A stretch of 64,000 bases of DNA, taken from Castellaniella hirudinis. Lineage in GTDB: Bacteria; Pseudomonadota; Gammaproteobacteria; Burkholderiales; Burkholderiaceae_B. Positions 51,485 through 58,855 of the stretch are shown here, in pieces. The translations under genes were made by a program, and so were the position numbers. The DNA is taken from assembly GCF_042651965.1 (NCBI RefSeq), contig NZ_JBHSDY010000002.1:310001-374000 (forward strand), in the 5' to 3' direction. The notes under the pieces were generated by a model. The model was not told the origin of the DNA, did not search any database, and was given only the letters and a program-made list of their open reading frames with translations. Numbering within the stretch: the first letter of the stretch is position 1; each line of letters begins with the position of its first letter.

Positions 51485-52566
51485 GCCTGCCGTCCTTCTG
51501 ACGGCAGCGACTCATCGGTCGCCGGAGCGGCGGCCGTGTCGGACTGCGCATAGCGCGGCGGCGGGACTGCCAGGCCGGGACGGGGGCCGGGCTCGGCGCC
51601 CCGGCCGGGCACTGAACGGGCGCCGTCCAGTCCCGCGCCCGCGCGTTCGCGCAGCAGATAGACGGGCCGGCCCTTGACCTCGGTGAAGATGCGGGCGATG
51701 TATTCGCCCACCACCCCCAGCGACATCAGATTGACCCCGGCAAAGAACAGGATCACGGTAATCAGCGTGGCCCAGCCGCGCACCGCATCGCCATAGAGCA
51801 GATGCGACACGATGATGAGCAAGCCGTACAGGAACGCCAGCAGTGCGATGCAGGCGCCCATCAGGCTCAACAGGCGCAGCGGCCAGGTGGTGAAGGCCGT
51901 CAGCCCGTCCACGGCGAAACGCAGCAGTTTCAAGGGCCGGAAGCGGCTGACGCCATGCAGCCGCTGGGGCGGCGTATAGGTCATGGCCTCGGACTGAAAG
52001 CCGACCCAGGCGAACAGCCCCTTCATGAAGCGGTCGCGTTCCGGCAGTTGTTTCAGGGCGTCGACCACGGCCCGGTCCATCAGGCGGAAGTCCCCCGCGT
52101 TGGGCGGCACGCCCAGGCCGTCGGACGTCCGCATCAGGGCGTAGAACAGCCGGGTGCCGATGCGCTTGAACCAGGTCTCGTCGTCGCGCGTGGCGCGCAC
52201 GGCGTAAATCATGTGCACCCCGGCGCGCCAACGCGCCAGCATCGCGGGAATCATGTCCGGCGGATGCTGCATGTCGGCGTCCAGGCAGACCACGGCATCG
52301 CCGCGCGCGGCCTCCAGGCCGGCGGTCAGGGCGGCTTCTTTGCCAAAGTTGCGCGACAGGCGCAGATAGACGATTTCCGGGTGCAGGCTGGCCCAATGGC
52401 GCATCAGGTCCGGCGTGCCGTCGGTGCTGCCATCATCCACGACGATGATTTCCGGCGTGCAATCCTGGTCGGCCAGCATGGCCAGCAATTGTGGCAGCAG
52501 CACGCCCAGATTGGCCTGCTCGTTCAGGCAAGGGATGACGCAGGACAGGGTGACAGGTTCGGACAT
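51481..52566 (-). CDS. Family 2 glycosyltransferase, polyprenyl-phosphate sugar synthase type (ArnC/DPM1-like)
   Basis: A 361-residue enzyme. The GT-A domain (1-~230) has LSCVIPCLNEQ, VVDDGSTDGT and the metal motif DADMQHPP. Two membrane helices follow (about 240-300) and then a cytoplasmic tail rich in Pro and Ala. It should transfer a sugar, probably N-acetylhexosamine, from a UDP sugar to undecaprenyl phosphate. The start at MSEPVTL (52566) is taken; 24 more codons upstream are in frame without family match. It is first in a two-gene operon with the ArnT-like gene. Confidence 0.88.
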   Translation of the reverse strand: MSEPVTLSCVIPCLNEQANLGVLLPQLLAMLADQDCTPEIIVVDDGSTDGTPDLMRHWASLHPEIVYLRLSRNFGKEAALTAGLEAARGDAVVCLDADMQHPPDMIPAMLARWRAGVHMIYAVRATRDDETWFKRIGTRLFYALMRTSDGLGVPPNAGDFRLMDRAVVDALKQLPERDRFMKGLFAWVGFQSEAMTYTPPQRLHGVSRFRPLKLLRFAVDGLTAFTTWPLRLLSLMGACIALLAFLYGLLIIVSHLLYGDAVRGWATLITVILFFAGVNLMSLGVVGEYIARIFTEVKGRPVYLLRERAGAGLDGARSVPGRGAEPGPRPGLAVPPPRYAQSDTAAAPATDESLPSEGRQA

Positions 52567-52706
52567 GATGGGCCAGGCCAGCGGCGCCGCGAGGGGCGCG
52601 ATCCAGGAAGAATGGTGACGGATGAAGACTCTGATCATAACTGAACGCCGCGCCCGGCGGCCCCGCCTACCCTGCCGTTCCCTGACTAATTTTGCGATTC
52701 CCTATG

Positions 52707-52729
52707 AAGATATCTATAATATGAATCTT
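52707..52729 (+). promoter_or_regulatory. NsrR-type operator upstream of the haemoglobin-nnrS-nsrR genes
   Basis: A 23-base imperfect palindrome with arms AAGAT...ATCTT, 8 of 11 paired positions, and an AT-rich centre (TATAATAT, which may also be the -10). It matches the length and outer halves of known NsrR sites (AAGATGyATtT type). It lies 23 bases before the haemoglobin start. The downstream nsrR-like gene would give feedback control. Confidence 0.7.
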
Positions 52730-52751
52730 TGGAATCCAACCTGGCCGCCGC

Positions 52752-53174
52752 ATGGAAGACCCGCCCGTCTGCACCGAAGACGAGATCACGACCCTCGTCC
52801 ACCATTTCTACCGCCGCGTCCGCCAGGACGCGGTCCTGGGGCCGATCTTCGACGCCCATATCGACGACTGGGACGAACACCTGGAACGCATGGTGCGCTT
52901 CTGGTCGTCGCTGCTGCGGCGCACCGGCACCTACAGCGGCACGCCGATGCCGCGCCACGTCGCCCTGCCGGATCTGGAAGGCCCGATGTTCGTGCGCTGG
53001 CTGGACCTGTTTCGCGACACGCTGGACGAATTCGACAACCCGGCCTTCGTCGCCCAGGCCGAGGATTTCGCCCGGCGGATCGCCCGCAGCCTGTGGTACG
53101 GCTATCAGATCAGCCGCCAGCCCGACCAACCCGTGACGGAGTTCGACGCCCATGTCCCGCCTGCTCAACATTGA
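52752..53174 (+). CDS. Group III truncated haemoglobin
   Basis: A 140-residue 2-over-2 haemoglobin, of the Campylobacter Ctb type by its layout. It has VHHFYRRVRQDAVLGPIFDAHI, MVRFWSSLLRRTGTYSGTPMPRHVAL (with the likely proximal His in PMPRH) and WLDLFRDTLDEF. Such proteins bind oxygen or NO and are often induced by NO. The position behind an NsrR site and before nnrS strongly suggests a role in NO handling. It overlaps nnrS by 23 bases. Confidence 0.9.
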   Translation: MEDPPVCTEDEITTLVHHFYRRVRQDAVLGPIFDAHIDDWDEHLERMVRFWSSLLRRTGTYSGTPMPRHVALPDLEGPMFVRWLDLFRDTLDEFDNPAFVAQAEDFARRIARSLWYGYQISRQPDQPVTEFDAHVPPAQH

Positions 53175-54456
53175 GGAACCGGCCGCCGCCCCGGCGCGGC
53201 CGTCCATGACCGCCTTCCTGGCCCTGGGATTCCGGCCGCTGTACCTGGCCGGCGCCGCCTGGGCGCTGATCTCCATCGCCTTGTGGATCTTCGCCCCGCA
53301 GGTGCTGGATGGCCCCCTGCCCCAGGTCTACTGGCACGCCCACGAAATGCTGTGGGGCTTCATCATCACCATCGCGGTCGGCTTCCTGCTGACCGCCAGC
53401 GCCACCTGGACCGGCTTCAACCCCCTGTCCGGCCGGCCCCTGGGCCTGCTGTGCCTGCTCTGGCTCGTCGCGCGCGCCGGCTTCCTGACGGGCGGGCTGA
53501 CGGGCTTCTGGATCGCCACGGCGGCCGAACTGCTGTTCTTCCTGACCGCCGCCGTCAGCCTGATGCGCGTCATGGTCAAGGGCCGCAGCCGCCGCAACTA
53601 TGGCCTGCCGGTGCTCATGCTGGCGCTGGGCGCAGCCGACCTGCTGTATCTGCTGGCAGCCCTGCGCGGCGATTACGCGCTGCTGATGCAGCGCTTCGAC
53701 CTGGGCCTGATCGGCATGGCCGTGATCGCCCTGCTGATCGCCCGCCGCGTCATCCCTTTCTTTGCCATGCGCATGGTCCAAGGCCTGCAGATCCCCATGC
53801 TGACCCGCTCCGGCCATGTCCAGATGGTCTTCAGCGCCCTGGCGCTGGCGGCCGGCGTGCTGATGCAGATCGTGCCGCCCGCCGCCGGCGGACCGGCCTT
53901 CCTGCCGCTGTTCATGGCCTTCAGCCTGGCGCTGACCGGCCTGATCAGCCTGGGCCAGTTGCTGGCCTGGAAACCGCTGGCGGTGCTGCCCAAGCCCATG
54001 CTGTGGATTCTGTACCTGGGCTACGCCTGCATCGGTCTCGGCCTGCTGTTCGCAGCGGTCCAGATCAGCGGCCTGTTCGATCCAACGCTGCTGCGCGGCC
54101 TGCTGGCGCGCAGCGCCACGCACGTCCACCTGATCGGCATGGCCGGCTTCTGCATCCTGATCATCGGCATGCTGACCCGCACGGCCCTGGGCCACCTGGG
54201 GCGCCCGCTGGCCCTGGACCGCAGCATGCTGGCCAGCTACTGGCTGATGATTGCCGCCGTCGTCTTCCGGCTGGCCGCGCTGTGGCCTTCGACCGCCAGC
54301 CAGGCCCTGCTGCACCTGGCCGCCTGCGCCTGGATCCTGTGCATGGTCCTCTACCTGTGGCGTTTCGCCCCGATGCTGATCCGACCCCGGCCGGACAAGC
54401 CCGCCCCCGCCGTCGCGCCGCCCCGGCCCGCCGCCCAGCCGGCCCAGGCGCGCTGA
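53152..54456 (+). CDS. nnrS: NnrS family protein (nitric oxide stress membrane protein)
   Basis: A 434-residue protein with about twelve transmembrane helices. It starts MSRLLNIEEPAA and then AFLALGFRPLYLAGAAWA, with the conserved HAHEMLWGF and MAGFCILIIGMLTRTALGHLGRPL blocks. NnrS is a haem- and copper-associated membrane protein that protects cells from nitrosative stress in denitrifiers. The start overlaps the haemoglobin gene; nsrR follows after 25 bases. Confidence 0.94.
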   Translation: MSRLLNIEEPAAAPARPSMTAFLALGFRPLYLAGAAWALISIALWIFAPQVLDGPLPQVYWHAHEMLWGFIITIAVGFLLTASATWTGFNPLSGRPLGLLCLLWLVARAGFLTGGLTGFWIATAAELLFFLTAAVSLMRVMVKGRSRRNYGLPVLMLALGAADLLYLLAALRGDYALLMQRFDLGLIGMAVIALLIARRVIPFFAMRMVQGLQIPMLTRSGHVQMVFSALALAAGVLMQIVPPAAGGPAFLPLFMAFSLALTGLISLGQLLAWKPLAVLPKPMLWILYLGYACIGLGLLFAAVQISGLFDPTLLRGLLARSATHVHLIGMAGFCILIIGMLTRTALGHLGRPLALDRSMLASYWLMIAAVVFRLAALWPSTASQALLHLAACAWILCMVLYLWRFAPMLIRPRPDKPAPAVAPPRPAAQPAQAR

Positions 54457-54481
54457 TGCCCGCCCCGATCCAGGACACGCC

Positions 54482-54943
54482 ATGCGCCTGACCAATATGA
54501 GCGACTACGCGGTGCGGCTGCTGATCCATCTGGGCCGCCACCGCGACCGCCTCTGCACGATCGCCGAGATCGCCCAGGTCTACGGCATTTCCGAACCGCA
54601 CCTGATGAAGATCACCCACCGCCTGGCCCAGCGCGGCTGGATCCGCACAGTGCGCGGCAAGAACGGCGGCATGGAACTGGCCCACGAACCGGAAGACATC
54701 CGCCTGGGCGCGCTGATCCGCGACATGGAAAACGATCTGGCCCTGGTCGAGTGCATGGGCGCCGACAACCACTGCATCCTGAGCGGCTGCTGCGGCCTGA
54801 CCCCGATCGTGGCGGGTGCGCTGAAGGCCTTCATGGACCACCTGGACGCCCATACATTAGCGGATGTCATCCCGCCAGCGATACCGCCCGGCCGCATCAC
54901 ACCAACCCGCACGGAAGCGGCCGGTTCCCCGACAACCGCGTGA
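54482..54943 (+). CDS. nsrR: Rrf2-family NO-sensing repressor NsrR
   Basis: A 153-residue iron-sulfur repressor. The winged helix has LCTIAEIAQVYGISEPHLMKITHRLAQ and the wing VRGKNGGMELA. The cluster cysteines are C91, C98 and C103 or C104 (VECMGADNHCILSGCC), the NsrR arrangement and not the IscR one. NO damages the cluster and lifts repression. It is the third gene behind its own likely operator, so autoregulated. The C-terminal ~25 residues (Pro/Thr-rich) are encoded over the left arm of an inverted repeat. Confidence 0.9.
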   Translation: MRLTNMSDYAVRLLIHLGRHRDRLCTIAEIAQVYGISEPHLMKITHRLAQRGWIRTVRGKNGGMELAHEPEDIRLGALIRDMENDLALVECMGADNHCILSGCCGLTPIVAGALKAFMDHLDAHTLADVIPPAIPPGRITPTRTEAAGSPTTA

Positions 54944-55095
54944 GGCGCCGGCCGCTTCCGAAGGGAAGCCGGGAACAAGGCGTGCACTGTCTGAGGCCGT
55001 AGGCCGAGTTTGCCCGCCGCCCGGCTGTACGAGGAAGGGCCGGGCAGTCCGACCGCAGGGAGGACCGCCGAACAGGGCGGAGGGGAACCGGCCGC
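54912..55095. repeat. Nested inverted repeats between nsrR and the parvulin gene
   Basis: A 13-bp perfect inverted repeat (54912-54924 with 54948-54960, arm CGGAAGCGGCCGG) spans the nsrR stop. The same left arm also pairs perfectly over 14 bases (54917-54930) with 55082-55095. A further hairpin (GAGGCC-GTA-GGCC) lies near 54990-55005. The 187-base gap has no ORF of merit. The two pairings are mutually exclusive, so this may be a switch-like structure, a bulky terminator for convergent genes or a mobile-element remnant. Confidence 0.65.
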
Positions 55096-55130
55096 CTCCG
55101 TGCGCAACAGCAACCGGCTACAGCAACCGG

Positions 55131-55877
55131 TTACTGCACCAGCGGCGATTCCGCCCCCGACATCGGGATGCCCTCGATCCTGGCCGCCCCCACCAATTGC
55201 TGCAGGTACTGGTGCACCGCCCGCCGCCGGCTGGCTTCTTCCAGCCAGCCCGCCAGCCGCGCATGCACCGCCTCGAACGGCAGCGCATGACCCTCGACCT
55301 TGAGGCCGGTGCGTACGATATGAAAACCGAAGCGGGTCTCGACCAGCTCGCCGCCCAAGGTGTATTCCGGCAGGGCGAAGACCGCCCGCTCGAATTCCGG
55401 CACCATCTCGCCGCGGCCCAGTTCGCCCAGGGCGCCGCCCTTGGCCCCGGACGGGCAATTGGAATAGCGCTGGGCGCAGGCGGCAAAAGCGCCCAGGCCG
55501 TCGCGGTGCAGTTCGGCCAGGACGCCATTGGCCCGGGTCCGCAGTTTCTGCACGTCCAGCCCCGAGGTCGCCTGGAACAGGATGTGCCAGGCCTCGACCC
55601 GGTCGCCTTCGCGGAACTCGTCGGGATGCTGCTCGTAGTAGCGGCGGCAACTGGCCTCATCGGCCTGCGGCGTACGCACCTCGTGGGCCAGCACGGATTC
55701 CAGCAGGGCCTCGTCGTCCTCGGCCGACAGGTCCAGTTCGGCGGCACGCTGGCGGCACAGGGCGCGCAGCACCAGTTCCTGGCCGGCGGCCAGGCGGGGA
55801 TTGGCTTCGCGCTGGTGGCGCGGCACCTCGGCCAGGATCTCGTCCTCGGTGATGAGCGTGTCGTTGACGGTGATCAT
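55131..55877 (-). CDS. Peptidyl-prolyl cis-trans isomerase (parvulin/PpiC family) of the nar operon
   Basis: A 248-residue parvulin-domain protein without signal peptide or membrane helix, so cytoplasmic. An N-terminal helical part precedes the PpiC domain (about 115-215) with VEAWHILFQATSG, CPSGAKGGALGELGRGEMVPEFERAVFAL and TRFGFHIVRTG. The start has GAGGGGGAACTGC before it. It is the last gene of narKGHJI; NifM-like proteins of this sort assist cofactor enzymes, so a folding role for nitrate reductase is plausible but unproven. Confidence 0.88.
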   Translation of the reverse strand: MITVNDTLITEDEILAEVPRHQREANPRLAAGQELVLRALCRQRAAELDLSAEDDEALLESVLAHEVRTPQADEASCRRYYEQHPDEFREGDRVEAWHILFQATSGLDVQKLRTRANGVLAELHRDGLGAFAACAQRYSNCPSGAKGGALGELGRGEMVPEFERAVFALPEYTLGGELVETRFGFHIVRTGLKVEGHALPFEAVHARLAGWLEEASRRRAVHQYLQQLVGAARIEGIPMSGAESPLVQ

Positions 55878-55893
55878 GCAGTTCCCCCTCGTG

Positions 55894-56580
55894 TCAGCGC
55901 GACCGCACGATCTGCCAGGCCCGGACCAGATAGGTGACCGAGGCAAAGCCCGACCACACATGCACCAGGCGGGTAAAGGGGAAGATCACGAACAGCGTCA
56001 TGCCCAGCACCATGTGCAGGCGATAGACCGCAGGGACGCCCTCCATGGCGCCCACCGCGCCGCCGCGGAAGGTGACGATGCGCTGGGCCCATTCGCCCAA
56101 CTGGATCATCACCGCGCCGTCGGTGTGGTGCACGGACGTGAAGATCGAGGCAATGCCCACCACCAGCACCAGCAGCACCCACAGCAGCGTCACCCAGTCG
56201 GACGTGCTGCTGTTGTGCAACAGGCGGATTTCCACCCAGCGGCGATGGATCAGCAGCAGCAGGCCGATCAGGCACATGACCCCCAGGATCGCGCCGACCA
56301 CGATGGCCATCAACTGCTTGAACTGCGTCGTCACGCCGAAGGCGTGGTAGACGGCCGGCGGCGTCAGCAGCCCCACCAGGTGGGTGAAGAACAGGGCAAT
56401 GATCCCGATGTGGAACAGATTGCTGCCCCAGCGCAGCGACCCCCGGCGCAGCAATTGGCTGGAGTCGCTTTTCCAGGTGTACTGCTCGCGCTCGAAGCGC
56501 AGCAGGCTGCCCAGGAGGAACACGGTCAGGGCGATGTAGGGATACACCCCGAAGAAGAACAGATCGAGTGTGGCTTTCAT
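55894..56580 (-). CDS. narI: Respiratory nitrate reductase gamma subunit NarI
   Basis: The membrane cytochrome b subunit, 228 residues, with five transmembrane helices. It oxidises quinol on the periplasmic side and passes electrons through two b haems to NarH. It starts MKATLDLFFFGVYPYIALTVFLLGS. Haem-ligand His residues are in NLFHIGIIALFFTHLVG and near HMVLGMTLFVIFPFTRLVH. The start at MKATLD (56580) was preferred over an upstream in-frame Met that lies inside narJ. Confidence 0.95.
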   Translation of the reverse strand: MKATLDLFFFGVYPYIALTVFLLGSLLRFEREQYTWKSDSSQLLRRGSLRWGSNLFHIGIIALFFTHLVGLLTPPAVYHAFGVTTQFKQLMAIVVGAILGVMCLIGLLLLIHRRWVEIRLLHNSSTSDWVTLLWVLLVLVVGIASIFTSVHHTDGAVMIQLGEWAQRIVTFRGGAVGAMEGVPAVYRLHMVLGMTLFVIFPFTRLVHVWSGFASVTYLVRAWQIVRSR

Positions 56581-56590
56581 CGGAATCTCC

Positions 56591-57289
56591 TCAGGCCTGG
56601 CCGCCGGCCGGGCCGGCCTTGCGGGCACGGGGCGGATGGAACACGATGGGCTGCGCGCCGTCCCCGCCGCCCGGACGCCGCATCAGCAGCGGTTCAGTGC
56701 CGTCGGCCTGCGGGCCGAAGGTGATCAGGGTTTCTTCCATGTCCCCTTCGGGGGGATCGGGCAGGACCTCGGGCTCGACGTCGGTCATCGTGCGCAACTG
56801 GGCAAACAGGCAGGCGTAGGGGCTGTCCGATTCCGCCAGCTTGTCGCCCAGCCTGGCCAGCACGTGGATGGCGTCGCCCAGCAGGTCTTCGGCCGCCTCG
56901 GCGGGAATCTGACCGAGAAATTCCAGGAACAGCGGCACATAATCCGGCAGCTCGATGCTGGCGGGTTCCAGCCCGTGCTTCAGGTATTCGTTGCGCAGGT
57001 CCACCATGGCCTGGCCCCGGTCGCGTGATTCGCCATGCACGTGCTCGAACAGGTGCAGGGAATGAGCGGTCCGGCGGTCGAAGGTGGCGACGTACTGTTC
57101 CTGCAGGTCGATCAGATCGTCGCTCTGATCCAGAAAGTCGAACAGCGGCGCCAGCCGGGTGCGCGCCTCGGCCGGCAGGGTCGCATGCAGCTCCGGCAAG
57201 GCATCCAGCCAGTCCCGCTCGGGATAGCCGAGCAGCACGGACAGGACGGAAAACACCGGCGCCTGGCGGGTCATCGTGACGGTATCCAT
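56591..57289 (-). CDS. narJ: Nitrate reductase chaperone NarJ
   Basis: A 232-residue cytoplasmic TorD-family chaperone needed for Mo-cofactor insertion into NarG. Its helical core includes VLLGYPERDWLDALPEL, LQEQYVATFDRRTAHSLHLFEHVHGESRDRGQAM and PDYVPLFLEFL, the signature of the family. The start at 57289 has AGGAGG 6 bases upstream. It lies between narH and narI in the standard order. The C-terminal 50 residues are Gly/Pro-rich. Confidence 0.95.
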   Translation of the reverse strand: MDTVTMTRQAPVFSVLSVLLGYPERDWLDALPELHATLPAEARTRLAPLFDFLDQSDDLIDLQEQYVATFDRRTAHSLHLFEHVHGESRDRGQAMVDLRNEYLKHGLEPASIELPDYVPLFLEFLGQIPAEAAEDLLGDAIHVLARLGDKLAESDSPYACLFAQLRTMTDVEPEVLPDPPEGDMEETLITFGPQADGTEPLLMRRPGGGDGAQPIVFHPPRARKAGPAGGQA

Positions 57290-57302
57290 GTCATGCCTCC
57301 TG

Positions 57303-58844
57303 TCAGGCCGTGCGGGCCGGGTCGAGGAACACCACGCTCGGCTTGCGCTTGTTGCGCGGTTTGCCGAACAGCGAGCCCCCGGACGTGCCGCCCGAACAGC
57401 CGTTGCCAAAGGTGAAGCCGCAGCCGCCGCGCATCTCGAAAGCGTTCTCGGCGCTTTCACGGTGCGCGGTCGGCACCACGAAACGGTCCTCGAAGTTGGC
57501 GATGGCCAGGTAGCGGTGCATGTCCTCGACTTGGTGCAGGCTCAGGCCGACCTGATCGAGAATGTCGTGGCGTTCCTGGCGGTCCACCGAGCGCGCCCGC
57601 ATGAAGGCGCGCATGCCCAACAGGCGTTCCAGCGCCGTGGCGATCGGGGCCTCGTCGCCGGCCGTCAGCAGATTGGCCAGGTAGCGCAGGGGGATGCGCA
57701 GCGACTGCACATCGGGGATTTCGCCAAAGGCGCCGATCTGACCGCTGTTGGCGGCGGACTGGATCGGCGAGAGCGGCGGCACATACCAGACCATGGGCAG
57801 GGTGCGGTATTCCGGGTGCAGGGGGAAGGCGATCTTCCAGTCGACGGCCATCTTGTAGACCGGAGAATTGCAGGCCGCATCCAGCCAGTTTTCCGGGATG
57901 CCGTCGGCCAGGGCCTGGCGGCGGACTTCCGGGTCGTTCGGGTCCAGGAACAGGTCCAGTTGCGCCTGGTACAGGTCCTTTTCATGAAGCGTGCCGGCGG
58001 CGGCCTCGATGCCGTCGGCGTCATACAGCAGCACGCCCAGGTAGCGGATCCGGCCCACACAGGTCTCGGAGCAGACCGTGGGCATGCCGGCCTCGATGCG
58101 CGGATAGCAGAAGATGCACTTTTCCGCCTTGCCGGACTTCCAGTTGTAGTAGATCTTTTTATAGGGACAGCCGGACACGCACATGCGCCAGCCGCGGCAC
58201 TTGTCCTGGTCGATCAGGACGATCCCGTCCTCGGCGCGCTTGTAGATCGAACCGGACGGACAACTGGCCACACAGGTGGGGTTCAGGCAGTGCTCGCACA
58301 AGCGCGGCAGGTACATCATGAAGGTGTTCTCGAACTGCCCGTAGATGTCCTTTTGCACCGCCTCGAAGTTGTAGTCCTGCGAGCGCTTGGAAAACTCGCC
58401 GCCCAGGATTTCTTCCCAGTTGGGACCCCACTCGATCTTTTCCATGCGCTGGCCGGTGATCAGGGAACGCGGCCGCGCCGTGGGCGGCGTGGTGCGTTCC
58501 GGGGCCTTTTGCAGGTAGTCGTAATCGTAGGTAAAGGGCTCGTAGTAGTCGTCGATCTCAGGCAGGTTCGGGTTCGAGAAGATGCGCGACAGCAGGCGCA
58601 GCTTGCCGCCCTGGCGCGGCTCGATGCGGCCGTCGTTGCGGCGGCGCCAACCGCCGTTCCAGCGGTCCTGGTTTTCCCAGTCCTTGGGGTAACCCACGCC
58701 GGGCTTGGTCTCGACGTTGTTGAACCAGGCGTATTCCATGCCTTCGCGGGACGTCCAGACGTTCTTGCAGGTGATCGAACAGGTATGGCAGCCGATGCAT
58801 TTGTCCAGATTCAGGACCATGGCGACTTGCGCGCGGATTTTCAT
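57303..58844 (-). CDS. narH: Respiratory nitrate reductase beta subunit NarH
   Basis: A 513-residue iron-sulfur subunit carrying one 3Fe-4S and three 4Fe-4S clusters from NarI haems to NarG. The four Cys groups are CIGCHTCSITC near the start, CEHCLNPTCVASCPSG, CRGWRMCVSGCP (the Trp marks the 3Fe-4S site) and CIFCYPRIEAGMPTVCSETC. The C-terminus is Gly/Cys-rich (GGCGFTFGNGCSGGTSGG), a common NarH tail type. It lies 11 bases after narG. Confidence 0.97.
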   Translation of the reverse strand: MKIRAQVAMVLNLDKCIGCHTCSITCKNVWTSREGMEYAWFNNVETKPGVGYPKDWENQDRWNGGWRRRNDGRIEPRQGGKLRLLSRIFSNPNLPEIDDYYEPFTYDYDYLQKAPERTTPPTARPRSLITGQRMEKIEWGPNWEEILGGEFSKRSQDYNFEAVQKDIYGQFENTFMMYLPRLCEHCLNPTCVASCPSGSIYKRAEDGIVLIDQDKCRGWRMCVSGCPYKKIYYNWKSGKAEKCIFCYPRIEAGMPTVCSETCVGRIRYLGVLLYDADGIEAAAGTLHEKDLYQAQLDLFLDPNDPEVRRQALADGIPENWLDAACNSPVYKMAVDWKIAFPLHPEYRTLPMVWYVPPLSPIQSAANSGQIGAFGEIPDVQSLRIPLRYLANLLTAGDEAPIATALERLLGMRAFMRARSVDRQERHDILDQVGLSLHQVEDMHRYLAIANFEDRFVVPTAHRESAENAFEMRGGCGFTFGNGCSGGTSGGSLFGKPRNKRKPSVVFLDPARTA

Positions 58845-58855
58845 GGGACGACTCC

